The translations under genes were made by a program, and so were the position numbers. Shown here piece by piece: positions 1 to 13,600 of a DNA stretch of 64,000 nt. Positions within the stretch are counted from its first letter, which is position 1. Each line of letters begins with the position of its first letter. The notes under the pieces are model-generated. The model was not told the DNA's origin, did not search any database, and worked only from the letters and a program-made list of their open reading frames with translations. Location of the stretch: the NCBI GenBank assembly GCA_002633005.1, contig NMRA01000282.1, positions 458,101 to 522,100 on the forward strand, in the 5' to 3' direction. Source of the stretch: Phoronis australis. Taxonomy: Eukaryota > Phoronida > Phoronidae.

Positions 1-184
1 CTTATTGCCTCCTAACGGAGAGAGAGGTGGCTTCAAATGAAAGTTCATGCATACTGTACATTTTCAAATAAGATGGAAATGAGTAAAAACAATCTACTGA
101 CCTGATAAGCGATGCTTGAAGTGACATCTCTCAATAAAACTTTCACGTTTACGTTTGCAAAAACCGAACCGGCGACAAAACGGA

Positions 185-312
185 AACGGAAGTGCAACTT
201 GCTGCGACCTTGACCCCTGACTTGAATGACAGTTGTTGGGAACACGGGAGACAGGAGAGGGAGCCGGTTTCTCTGCGGGTTCGGAAACTGAAGGAAGGTT
301 TGTGGGTTGAAC
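185..312 (+). other. PPCS: possible 5' untranslated exon of PPCS
   Basis: This stretch is less AT-rich than its surroundings and ends in a good splice donor (GTAAGT at 313). The first coding exon of PPCS starts with an acceptor 10 nt before its ATG, so at least one upstream non-coding exon must exist. This is the best candidate I see. No TATA box or transcript evidence is available; the 5' limit is a guess. Confidence 0.25.
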
Positions 313-3300
313 GTAAGTCACTGAATGTTAAAAGGTGCTGCAATTGCAAGTCAGGTTGTCTGGTAGGCAATACATCGCCTTCGCCGTGGGCTCCGAATCG
401 GCGAATTTTTGCAAGTTTTTATTGGCTGCAGTGCTCTATTACTATTACTATTCTAGTATTTGTCTTTTCATTCGTCAAAGTATTACTGCTGTTTTGTGGG
501 TTGTAACTGCTGAAATAAATTGGAATGTCAAAAACACACTGGTAATTTTTCAACGTGTTGGCTTCTGAAATTGAATTTTTCATGAAAAGTTAGTGCAGAA
601 TTTCTTTTTTGGCTGAAGAAGCATTTGATAAACATTGGCCAAAATGCTGTGATGGTTTTTTATCTGTTGACAACACTTTTATTTATTTATTGAAAGCACT
701 GAACAATAGACAAAGAATGCACACACACACACACCACTCACGCCCATACATTTCGAGACACGGCAACAAAATTAGAACCCTTGCGTAGCCTACTGAAGAA
801 AACAAAACAGCTAGACACGGCCATCTATTGCTAAATTTTTTATATTCATTATTTCTGAAATAGAGATATTTTTCCCTTTGAATGTACTTAAGCACCTCCT
901 TCCTGAACATTTTGAAGGGAAATCGTAGTCTTTGATAGTAGATGTGATATTTTCCGAGACTGAGCGATGTAATTTGCCAAAGAAAACTGTAGACAAGAGA
1001 TTAAGTTTAGCAAATAACCAATGACTGATTGCAGACCAACAATTATTGGTCGCAATACAATTCAAGTATAAACAAGTCATATTTTCTGGCTCTTTTTTGA
1101 AGAGATCTGATTGATTGACATCAATTTTGATAAGAGGTCAACCTACAGACAAAAATTTAAAATTGCGTCTACATTAGCATTTAGGTGTCATCTAAAGGCA
1201 CAGTCTCTCTAGTTTCAGGGCTCATATTTGAATTTCCTATCGCTTTTGATTATTTCCTAATCGGACTCATTTTTGGAGGTCAATTAACCCTAAACAAGTA
1301 CCCTCTTTTTTATGTGTCTTGCTAATTATTATCACAAATAAGCTAATTATGGGTATCTTGTTACACTGTCAAATTTGTGCAATCACATGAACCCTAAATT
1401 TTCTAAAAAAATATCATTTGATCTGTTTCGCATCATCGACCTCCTTGGTTCAAAGGTCAACTCCTGGATATCATGGTGCTGTACGTCCATCACAAAAAAG
1501 TGCTAAAAAGTTTTAAGTAATTTCAGATTTTCTTTTAACTTGTTTCTCAATGATATTGACCCAAATTTTAGACCCTCAGAGATTATTCGTTAAGTCAGAA
1601 ATCGTTTGACGGATGTACGGAAAATTTGTACATCCGTCACGTACGTCCGTCACACCCATGAAATTACAACTTTTTAGCCAATAAAAATAAACTTAGGTCT
1701 TATTTTTACTTTCCAAACATGCAGAAGATGGAATTAGTCTCACACCTAAGAACTTAAAATAATAAATATTACAAAGACTGCCATAAAATCAAGTACAGAA
1801 GTTACTCCGCATTTATTGAAACTAGATGCACTGGACCTTTTTCAATTTCAAAAGTATTTGCTGAAAAGTTATACTTTATGGTATCGTCTAGTTATTCTTA
1901 AGAGAATTCAACTTGTAAAAATTAGACACTGGGACCACATCATAGGATGTAAATAAAACAAATTGTTAATGTAATGAATTTATTATTTTTATGTTAGTGC
2001 CCATGTTTGCAAAGAAATCCTTAGTATTTTGGAAAACGTCTGAAGCAAATAGTATTCATATCAAAGATTTCTATGGGTGCCCTGGAGTTAGAATTATAGG
2101 AGATCGAAAAGAATAGATATCAAGTTGCTGTTCTGGAATCATCATTTTATTTTTGCTATGACTTGCTATGCTGTTTTTTGGTGAAAAAGCCAATGCTGGA
2201 CATTTTAACAGTGGTAGCAAACTGTGAGCTACTTTATATCTATTTTTGTCACACCTTCAGTGACTATAGCAGCTCTTGTGTTTTTCAGTGTCTTGGGTGT
2301 CTTGTATGAAATGATTTCATAGCAAATGGTTACACTGTCTCATTTTACATGTTTTTGGCAAAACAAGAACCTTAATCTGCAATTTTTGGAGAAAGGTTAT
2401 CTCTTTTTTTTACTGAGATTCAAGGAGATTGAACCAGCATTTAGAAACAAAAGAAGGAATTGTTGGAGACCAGATGCAACTGGGAGAGGAACAAATATTT
2501 GCTGGAAAGTTCTCTGAAACTCGAAATGATGCCATCATGGATCAAGAAATTCATAATTGTATCTGCATGAACCGCAAAACAACCTTAATTTAATGCATCT
2601 TTTAAATTGAAAAGCAGACAACATGGAATTAAAAAAATAATAAATGAAAAGCTAATCAAGCTTATCACTAACAACCAACAATTGATAATGTTATTAGCTC
2701 CACATATTCCTAAATCATAATCCTAAATTTGATGTCTGCCTTAACACTGCAAGACAGCACCGGTGTTTTCGATCAAAATTCGAATGCCCTAGATGATGCT
2801 GTCAAGTGTCAACTAAACAATGCTGAACCAGATGTTTGCTTCATAGTTTTTATAAGAAGATACTGAAGTCCTGATACTGATATTTTTAAAACAGCACCTT
2901 TATTATTAACATGGGCATGCATCAAAACTATCAGTGACATGGCCCAGACAAGTCTGTACAAGCTCAGGGCAAGACCTACTATAAGAAATGAATAATTAAA
3001 AGGCATATTTATTACAATGATGATTAATGCTGTTTTAAACTTTATTTCAGATTTTATATTGAGTATAGTCATATTTACTTATTGGTTTTGAATTTTTATT
3101 AGAGCTACTAATCACATAGAAACAGCTTTCCTGATTACCAACAAATGTCGAGTACAAAATAAATATCTCTCTCATTACCATCCAGATCTTCAAAGAAAAG
3201 TGAGGTTTTTAGGTGGTTGTTTTGTATTTTTAATCAAATGTGTTGAAAAGTTGAAATCCCAGCATTGGCTTACATGGGGTGATGATTTCGTGTAAAAGGT

Positions 3301-4466
3301 CAATCGGTGTATTTTGATTTAAAAAAAAATGGAATCAGTAGCAAAAGACCAATATAACCTAAATACCTAAATACTGTAGTTTGAATTATTCTGAACTGAT
3401 ATCTTAGCCACAACAAACAATTTAATACTAGAAATTAAGAGCGTATGTCCGTCATGTACATCTGTCACACTAACTCACCTTACATAGTGTTGTGTAACAA
3501 AAATTTCTTAAAAGATCTCATCAAAAAAATTATTATGTTGTACTTTACAAACATTCCACTAAATCATCATAAAAACAAAAAATTCTAACTTAATGCAACT
3601 TGGAAAATTAACGTTAAAATTTTTTTTCAAAAATTCAAATTCGCTGCGTACGTCTGTTACTCCCCTTTAAAGGAAATTTTCTCAGTCAGATTAAAAGATA
3701 GAAGAAAAGTTTATACATGCTTTGGAAGCTATCAATGAGACCTAACAATTGATGTATTAGTTATTTGCCTAGGATGAAAACTCTTTTTACAATTGGTCAA
3801 AATGTTCTCTGACTGTACGTCTGTCACAAATGGAATTGCCCAAGAAATACATTTGTTGCCACAATTCTTTGAAGGAACCTTACCTGGAACCACTTTAACT
3901 AACCTCGTATCATGGGTAAATCAGTAATGTTGACCTATGATTCCCTCTTTAGCTATTGGTTTGTCTTTTGTAAAAGCATTTAATTAAGCCATAATATGCA
4001 CTTTTGTTCCCAAGTTTGGAAGCAACTATTTTGAGTTGATGCATGTTTGCATAAATGCAATGATTCAGCATGGTAGATAATTGCCGTTTACATCGTGACT
4101 TCGGACAAAAGACTGAATCTGGCGATTACCAAAAGAAAGATTCATATGGCCTCTGAAAATGGTATGATCTGGAAAAGGGAATAAACGGGAGTTGTGATGT
4201 GAAGATGCCTTTTCAATTCCTGTTCTTTAAATGGTAGAAATGGGGAATCTTGCCATGGCCATACTGTACCTCGACAATTTCCAGCATGACCTGTGAAAAG
4301 TGCTTGACATTCCAAAAATGAGGACAGTTAAAACAACGTGCTGTCTTACCTCTGCGGTAAAGGAGAGTTTATCTCTGTGTTATCAGGATCGACTCTGTTA
4401 ATTCAAGTGTCAAGGTTATGCTAAGTCTCGGACATAACTTCTCATTTGTCTTGCTTCTTGTTACAG
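313..4466 (+). other. presumed first intron of PPCS
   Basis: There is no supportable coding region in these 4.1 kb. The stretch holds a (CA)n microsatellite at 719-734, eight scattered copies of a GTACGTCCGTCAC-like motif between 1481 and 3827, and otherwise AT-rich unique-looking sequence. The short open frames here lack codon structure and known motifs. Confidence 0.4.
719..734. repeat. (CA)n microsatellite
   Basis: An uninterrupted run of about eight CA dinucleotides. Confidence 0.9.
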
Positions 4467-4475
4467 CTTAAGAAC

Positions 4476-4617
4476 ATGACTTCAACCAGTCGAGAATGTC
4501 AAAATTTCTTTGACTCTACAAAACAACCAGAAGATTTTGAAAAGAAAAAAGAGCTAGCAAAATCGTTTGTCCACCACCATGCCCAGGAGGGAAACAAGAT
4601 AGTTTTAATCACGGCAA
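4476..4617 (+). CDS. PPCS: PPCS coding exon 1
   Basis: The acceptor TTACAG ends at 4466 after a pyrimidine-rich tract, and the ATG is at 4476. The exon encodes residues 1-47 and ends IVLITA plus one base before the donor GTAAAT (phase 1). Confidence 0.9.
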
Positions 4618-7600
4618 GTAAATGGAGTTATTGGTTCAATAAGAATGACATGAATGATATCTAGCTAGGTAGCATCACATATTTATGCCAAATTTCTTGC
4701 GATAAAAGTGAGATCACGCAAGACCATGGAAAATCACACACAAGTGAAAGACAAGTATTTCGCGAGTATGCTCAAGACTTTGTTGACATAACTTGGCAAA
4801 ATGACAGACAATGAAGGGATCAGTCGGATGATAAGGCTGTAATGTTAATTGATGGGATAGAATTCATAAATTATGGGATGTGATTCATAAATTATGGGAT
4901 ATGATTCATAAATTATGGGATAGAATTCATAAATTGGATATAATTCAGTGTTTTCATTTCATAAGCAAAGCTTTTTCGCTGCAAGTGCCAGATGTATGGT
5001 AGTTCTTCTTCTTTTTAGTATGCAATAGATTATGGCCTACAAGAAAAAAAATTGTGTACAAAAATATAGATAGCAGAATTTTTAGTCTGTTTTTACCCTG
5101 GTTTACACTGGGTGTGATGTCATAAAGCTGCATCTGGAAAAAATTCTATTCCTTGCAGCAATGCAATTCAGCCTTTGCAAAATGGAAAAAAATGACAGTT
5201 TCGGCTATTATTTTTGTGTAAAATAAGTCATTCTGGGATCAGCTATTCAGAATCCAAACAGGAATAATAAAGTAATTATCTTCTCAACCAGAACCATAAA
5301 TCCTTTGATAGGTGGTGTTTAGTTACAAAGCCCAACTGGGACAGTTGTATGACTAAGGGTTCACAAAGAACAACTTTCATTAATCTAACCAGCCAATTTC
5401 AAAAGGCCTATTGTATGCGCGTGACACCCATGATGATTTACAATGGTACGCAAAATTCTAAGCCACAGTGTGGGCTAGGTACCACCTCCAAGGGTAAAAT
5501 GAGTGAAGAATTGTCGTTCTGTAGGAACTCGGCACTGAGGTCAACTTGGTTTGAGTAGTAATTGGTCAATGAACAAAACATTTATCCTACGTTGCTTACA
5601 TTCACTCGGCAAAACTAATTGCCATTCATGGGTGGGAAGTATGATAAAATGTCACCAGTTTCGGACAAAAATAGTTGCCAAAATTAACCGTTTTTCATTT
5701 TTCAAGTGGTTCTAACATTGTTGCCAATGTCCGTATTCTTTTCAAAAAGTTGCCTGGTGGTAGCTACTACTATGGTATAGAACTCGACAATGGTAAAATA
5801 TTAATTTGGTGCTATAGGTCTTAAATGGGAGAACATCCCTTGTCCACCTTAGTGTGTCCTAAGGTGGCGATGGACTAGTATCTCATCCAGGGGGAATTGA
5901 AAGACTGTCATCCACTCACGTTACAGAAACTGTAGTTAGCAGGTGACGCAATGGGCCTGATGAGTCATGAACTATTTACTCTTTTGTTGCCAGTTACATT
6001 GCAGTCAGGCCAGTAATTAAACTGTTATCATGTTCTATTGCAGTCAGGTGGCACAACTGTACCGTTGGAGTCCAAGACCGTCCGTTTCATAGACAACTTT
6101 AGTGTTGGAACGAGAGGCTCAGTGTCGGCAGAGTATCCTTTTATTGTGTGAATACGTGCTTCCTGGAATTTTGCTTTGAGAACATATTCAGCAAACAAAA
6201 CTGCAGTAAGGTCCAGTTTTCAAATTTGATCAAATAACTTTTCATCAAAAACCTACAAAAGAGAGATTCAGTTCCACTTGTGACCAAGCACTCCTGAAGT
6301 AAGGTATCTTTTTCACCAGGAAGCTACGCAAAGGTCAAATTTCCCTGAAAACCCATAGTTTCAGCATAGCCTCCCCCAACAACTGATTTGATTGTAATGT
6401 GATGAATTTTGGCAACAAACAAACATGTCAAACAATTATGTCAGTACCAGACTTGTCTACGTTATTTCCTTGATTCACTGAAAAGATATTTCCTCAGTAT
6501 AGGATACGCTGTAATATTTCTACATCGAAATCGCTCTTTGCAGCCATTTCATCGGTACTTTGCTAAAACATCCATTCTGGATATCCTGAAAATTGATGGA
6601 AAATCTAGTGTTAAAGGTAGTGTTACTATAAAATTTCATTAATGTATTGAGCAATATGGTGTGGAATCTTAATTTTTCATAATGGTTGAGTAACACCAGA
6701 TGACGATTTTAGTATAAATTCCATATCTACCATCAGATGAATGTTTTTTGAAATTGTGGCCTTACACAATGATGTAAGAAGCCTTTGAAAATTGAAGAAA
6801 AATGTCAATTTTGACTCTCTAGAGTTGATGAGATTTGGCAGTATTGTTTGATATTTTCTTCACGTTCATTCCTGCATATCTAGAATTCTTGTCTGTAAAC
6901 TATGTAGTTCATCTCTATATCATGGACTTCAGAAAAAGAATTAAGTCAGAATTCCATTATTTTTCAGTAACAGTAATTTGTTATTCTTTTTCTAACATAG
7001 AGAAAACTGTTCAAGCTCAAGCTTTGTATGAGTGCCTTAGTTCTCAAACCCATCTCGCGTCCTTCTTTCAGATCGGTCCAAAAGAGGTCGCTTAAAAGAT
7101 TCATATTTCTGAAAGGGTTTCTAAGTACTATGTAGTTCTTCACTCAAAAAGTGGTTTAGGACTCTTTGCAATTATTAAAATGCTTGTACAGTTTGTACAT
7201 CCATGACCCTCTCCACCATTCAAGTTTGACTGCATTTTGGTGGGTATTGAGATCAATCAGATTAGCACTCTGTTGTGTGGTGGTGTACACAAGTCAAGTC
7301 TTCTTATTGTGTTGCTCAGGCAGGTTACACAATAGAGGTTGGGGCACATCAACAAAAGAACAGCAGTTGCAGTGCACATTATTTTTCTTTAATTGTAGTT
7401 GACACCTTTTTGCCATTCAAACAGTCACTTCAAGTTCAGTTTTCAATGATCGATTTAGTTTTTGTAGTCTAATGCGACTAACTGGTCACAGAGCCAGCCC
7501 TTATCCCTGTCAGCCATTTCTGTTCCCCAATGGTAACTTGGGTATTGTAATCCCAAACAGCATGAAACATTCATGGCTGGAAGTTGGAAAATGAGATGTA

Positions 7601-10600
7601 GCACCTAACGCATGCCATAGGTTGTTGGCCTTTGAATTCCTAAATAAATTGATTGAACTGACCTTATTTTCTTTTCAACTAGTCATTTCTCTTTCAGTTA
7701 AAGATGAACTTGCTGAAAAACTCTACAAGGTGCTTTCAATCTATGAGGGAGTGAAGAATGCTGGGAAGTTGCTCGTGATTGAGTACACGACCCTGGCTGA
7801 TTACCTCCACTTACTGAAGGATGTGTCTCTCATCCTGGACGGGCAAGGGAGAAAGGCTATGATTTATCTGGCAGCCGCTGTGTCTGACTTTTACATTCCT
7901 GCAGATGAAATGGTATCACTTTATTTATTATGGATTTTTATCGCAAACATTTCACTGTTTAAACTACAGGGTGTGGCAAAATACTCAGACATATTGGTAG
8001 GTTTAATAAAAACCAAAGAGAGTAAAGGTCAAATAAAGTGTTTTTATTTGTAAAGCGTTCGTACAGTGCCATTTTGTTCTTTTTTGTTGCCAAAATGAAT
8101 TGACTATCACATTTTCTATGTTAAGCCTTTATCTAGAACAATCACCCAGGATAATGAATCCCATGCAACATGGTTTGTGTTGCAGTTACAGATTCACTGT
8201 TCTTCCCCCAATGAAACTGCATTGCTCCACCATGTCATTCATTCTCGTAATCGAAAAAGAAATGAAATAAAATCAGGGAATACATACGTTTTGAAAATAA
8301 AACTTATATTTAAAATGCTTATATATGCAATATACTAATAGAATCTGGTTTCTTGCCTGTGGCAAGTCATTTACTTGGACAAGTGTCATTCATTCTTTGG
8401 TAGTTGTCATTCATTTTTGACATGTTTGTCCACTCTGTAATGTATTTCAGTCACTCTGTGACAAATGTCATTCATACTGTGTCATACAATCTTTGACATT
8501 TGTCACTCACTGTGTGACAAATGTCATTCACTCTGTGACCTGTGTCACTTATTGTGTGACATGTGTCATTCACTCTGACAACTGTCATTCATTCTGTAAC
8601 AAGTGCCATTCACTCTGTTGCATGTGTCATTCACTCTGTGACAAGTCTTATTCACTCTGTAGCCAGAACACAAGATCCAGTCATCGTCTGGCCCCTTGAA
8701 CCTCTCCCTCAGACTTGTACCAAAGATGCTGCAACCTCTGGTGAAGGATTGGGCTCCTGACGCATTTGTGGTCTCGTTTAAGGTATAGTGACATCTCTCT
8801 TGTGTAGCGTTTCCAGTTACATTAGAACACATGCAAATTATTTGACCATTAACACACACAGAGTTGGTTTCTTTGCGACACAAGTGATTACCTATTAGGA
8901 CCCTGCCATGATGAAGGAGGCCATTACACAAATAGGTGAATGCAGTCTGCACTGAAAGTGGCTCCCAAGTTTAATCTTGATTGGGGTCAGCTGGCTTAGA
9001 ACAGTGGTTGTCAAGGGGTTTGATGTCCTGTGGTCAATGGGACCCCCTAAGAGTCAATGAAAGCCTGGAGGGTCGGTGCTGTACTAGGGGGTCGATTGGG
9101 GGTATACTGGGATCAACGACAAATTCGAGTTTGTCATGCCATACACCATTATTTCATAAAAAATTGCTAGACTTCATTTATTAAGCAATTGTTAAGTGAA
9201 TTTATTCAAGTTCAGAGCATAAGTGTACCACAGTTTACACTCTCTCAATCTCCCGTGCTGTGGTTCCAAGGAATGTTTTATATTCTGATATGCTCAGTTT
9301 GTGTGCTCAAACAAATGCCATTCATTTTGAATAAACAATGAAAATGCAGCCTTTTGATTTAAATTTAAAAACAGTTATCACCATAAATAGAAAAAGAGCC
9401 CATCCAACCACCATTGCACCCATAGCGAAGGTTCCAGGATCTGATATTGAGCAGGCTCAACTTGGAATTCCTTATTCTAGGATATTGAGACAAATTATGT
9501 CAGAGCTTTGTCATTGCTAGTCGCTCACTATAACCATAGAAACCAGGTGGTGGTTGTAGTTTGTGGTAACTGTAAAGTTCTTTGTGTGAGTTTAGTAATG
9601 CACTAATACCCTGGATAGCATTATCTTTGGTGCCAGGAATCACACCATCAACATGGTTGTGCCAGGAATCACACCATCAACATGGTTGGAATGCAGTCTC
9701 CTGGTGAACAGCAAACATTCTTTGTTCACTGATACCTCGGTAACAGATCGACTGTAGAAGCCATCCAAAGTTCTAGGCTAACTTAATGAGATTTTCAAGC
9801 TTCAAGTACAAAGTACTGTAAAATCTCATCAATTTAGAAAAATGAAATTTTATTTTCTCATTTTTTCTATATAAATGTGTACCACCAAGTTATTGCACTT
9901 CCATGTTCAAGTTGTGTACCATAGCTACCACCAGACAATAGTTTGAAAAATTGTGGACATTAACAACAGTGTGAGAATCTCTTGGAAAATGAAAAAGACA
10001 ATTATTTTTGTCCGTAATTGGAGAAATTTTACAGTACATAAAACTATGTATCTTAAAGTTAGGATGAATTCACGGAGATGTGAGTGAAATTTGAGGACTT
10101 ACGAGCGACATAATGTATGGCTGCAGGGATGGACATTTTGAATGAAATTAGAAATTGACAGAAACAGTTTTGAAGCAGTCACAGTAAAAGTGATTCTCAT
10201 CTCCACTCATAACGTTAATTTCTTTGAATTATCAAATGAAACAATATTTATGGATAACCATATCCTGAAATTCATGGAAATTATATTTATCAAAAGAATT
10301 CTTTTCAATGCTCAGAAATGACACAAGTAGAATTCAGATGTGGTTGTCATTTTCAGGAATATTCATTAACCCAATTACAAACTAGAGTCGTTACTTTTGG
10401 CACACCCTGTGAACATGAAGCACGGAGCTCCGCTCAGAAAGAGAAGGTTCCTCAAAGCTTTCTTACACAAATGATAGCCTTTGCTGGTGAAGTATAGTTG
10501 AGCCAGGCTACAATGAACATTCTGGGAACTTTGCTAAAACTTTTTTTTTTCGGAATTTGGCAGTCACCTAATTAAATTATGTACAGCACGAATGGCTTGG

Positions 10601-13600
10601 GATATGTTCAATGGAACACTAAAAGCTAACAGAGTTCATTAAGTAACTGTGCTTTAATGCAGTTAGACTGTAATGGTAATCTTGTTTCAACTTGTATTAC
10701 TGTGTAATGTTGTATACTAGTATTACTTCTCTTGTTCTAGCTTGAAACAGATGAATCGCTGCTGCTAACAAAGTGCAAGGCGGCTATCGCAAAATACAAC
10801 CACCAGGTATGCACTGGGGGGCAGGGCGAAATTGTTTGGTGACTAGGGGGTGGTATGAAATGAGCGGCAACCTGAGGTCACTTTAATTTGCTGTTACCAG
10901 GTGGGCAAACACAATTACACTGAAAAGAGGCGTCTTTTTGGTAATGAGCACGGGGTGCGTGACCTCGTTGTGCCCCCCCTCCATGGGCGTCACACCGTAG
11001 GGGGCTGGGGGGCTATAGCCCCCACTTTTTTCAGTGCTGCGCCGCCCACGGTCTATGGGCGGTGCACCACAGGGGCCTGGGGGCTGTAGCCCCCACTTTT
11101 TCCAGTGCTGCGCCATCCATGCCCTTGTGAGTACAACAGTGCAGATATGGCTTGGTGTCTCCTGTACTGCTCCACCAGCACACACAGTTTTATTTGTGCA
11201 AACTGTTAGGAGTCTTAAAAATTAATTTGCTGTATGTATTGAAGGTGTAAGTTGTTTAGATGTCTACTAGGAGTCTGCTGTAGTATTGTGGTTAGCTTGG
11301 GTGAGAAAAGTAGAGAATGAAATTTTAAAAGATGGGCACTGGTAAATAATTCAGATGAGAATTGGCCAATCAAAATTCCTTAAAATTGTATTGATATTCC
11401 AGAGGAAAGATTTGGTCGTATTTAGTTTTGGAAAACCCACTGTGTACTCCTTACCTGAGATTTAATTTAGGTCATCAAATTTTTGGGGGACAGGCTAGCA
11501 TTGCTATTTGCTGAAGCATTTCTTTACTCAGAAATCTGATGGCTTTTTGTGGCAACAGCAGTTAGTCCTATCGTAGCCGAGTAACTTGGGAGTCTGCCCT
11601 GTCAAAGTTTTTATGGGTTATAGGTAAATTTCCAAATTTGACTAACCTCATATCTCAGAAATAGATGATTGGATTCAAGGACAACTTTCAGATACTATGC
11701 TTTATGTTCTGTTCTCAAACGCTTTAGGGAATACTGTTTTTAAAATGCTCCACTTTGGCATAGGGGCTTTCAAAAATCTGTACTTTCGGGATTTCTTGAT
11801 CTTGGTAGACAGAGAGTTGTAAAAGCTTTCAAAATTTTGCACCACTTGTCACCCCCCATTTCTGTGGGACCTTCTCACAGTTCGCAGGACCCCATATAAT
11901 TTGAGATCATCCAACAGGACACATTCCCCAGTGCAGAACCACTCGTTATGGTCTGCCTACGGCTCTAATTTATGGAACTCTTTGCCAGAGGAGGCAAGAT
12001 CGAGCCTACATCTAAACATTTGGGCAATATGCAAACACATGGACTGAATCTCCCTGCAGTGCTAATAGTTTAATCTTGTTAATGTTGTGTATATACACAA
12101 AACGTACCGAGAGTGTCGTACATGAAGTAATATCCCACGAAGGTCGAGGTCGATACACGGAATAATGTCGAGTGGGATATTACTTCATGTACGCCGATCA
12201 AGGTATGTTTTGTATTTATCCCATACACTTCGAATTCCTAAGTTTCTTTCATTTTTTCCACAGATTTTTTAAATATTTCACTCAATCCAGTCAAGTCACA
12301 NTGCAAGGCGGCTATCGCAAAATACAACCACCAGGTATGCACTGGGGGGCAGGGCGAAATTGTTTGGTGACTAGGGGGTGGTATGAAATGAGCGGCAACC
12401 TGAGGTCACTTTAATTTGCTGTTACCAGGTGGGCAAACACAATTACACTGAAAAGAGGCGTCTTTTTGGTAATGAGCACGGGGTGCGTGACCTCGTTGTG
12501 CCCCCCCTCCATGGGCGTCACACCGTAGGGGGCTGGGGGGCTATAGCCCCCACTTTTTTCAGTGCTGCGCCGCCCACGGTCTATGGGCGGTGCACCACAG
12601 GGGCCTGGGGGCTGTAGCCCCCACTTTTTCCAGTGCTGCGCCATCCATGCCCTTGTGAGTACAACAGTGCAGATATGGCTTGGTGTCTCCTGTACTGCTC
12701 CACCAGCACACACAGTTTTATTTGTGCAAACTGTTAGGAGTCTTAAAAATTAATTTGCTGTATGTATTGAAGGTGTAAGTTGTTTAGATGTCTACTAGGA
12801 GTCTGCTGTAGTATTGTGGTTAGCTTGGGTGAGAAAAGTAGAGAATGAAATTTTAAAAGATGGGCACTGGTAAATAATTCAGATGAGAATTGGCCAATCA
12901 AAATTCCTTAAAATTGTATTGATATTCCAGAGGAAAGATTTGGTCGTATTTAGTTTTGGAAAACCCACTGTGTACTCCTTACCTGAGATTTAATTTAGGT
13001 CATCAAATTTTTGGGGGACAGGCTAGCATTGCTATTTGCTGAAGCATTTCTTTACTCAGAAATCTGATGGCTTTTTGTGGCAACAGCAGTTAGTCCTATC
13101 GTAGCCGAGTAACTTGGGAGTCTGCCCTGTCAAAGTTTTTATGGGTTATAGGTAAATTTCCAAATTTGACTAACCTCATATCTCAGAAATAGATGATTGG
13201 ATTCAAGGACAACTTTCAGATACTATGCTTTATGTTCTGTTCTCAAACGCTTTAGGGAATACTGTTTTTAAAATGCTCCACTTTGGCATAGGGGCTTTCA
13301 AAAATCTGTACTTTCGGGATTTCTTGATCTTGGTAGACAGAGAGTTGTAAAAGCTTTCAAAATTTTGCACCACTTGTCACCCCCCATTTCTGTGGGACCT
13401 TCTCACAGTTCGCAGGACCCCATATAATTTGAGATCATCCAACAGGACACATTCCCCAGTGCAGAACCACTCGTTATGGTCTGCCTACGGCTCTAATTTA
13501 TGGAACTCTTTGCCAGAGGAGGCAAGATCGAGCCTACATCTAAACATTTGGGCAATATGCAAACACATGGACTGAATCTCCCTGCAGTGCTAATAGTTTA

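Larger units (their letters stand above)
10774..12300 (+). other. contig-end overlap, first copy
   Basis: These 1527 bases recur, apparently without change, at 12302-13828 (offset 1528), separated by the single N at 12301. A break exactly at the N and apparent full identity point to two overlapping contigs joined without merging, not to a biological duplication. Contents: the end of PPCS exon 6, a GC-rich repeat at 10970-11120 and a hairpin element at 12113-12196. Confidence 0.85.

Noticed and set aside
8387-8660. CRISPR-like array of short repeats
   Set aside because: Units are contiguous and degenerate with no unique spacers, and the genome is eukaryotic; it is a minisatellite.
8566-8952. 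128-codon minus-strand frame with many Cys
   Set aside because: It is the complement of the minisatellite and of PPCS exon 5; the Cys come from the repeated GTGTCAT/ACA pattern.
10883-11225. Overlapping frames on both strands rich in Pro, Gly and Arg
   Set aside because: They are produced by the GC-rich 72-bp repeat; both strands stay open because of base composition.
12302-12334. Second copy of PPCS exon 6
   Set aside because: It lacks its acceptor and first half and lies at the start of an exact contig overlap, so it is not a real exon.
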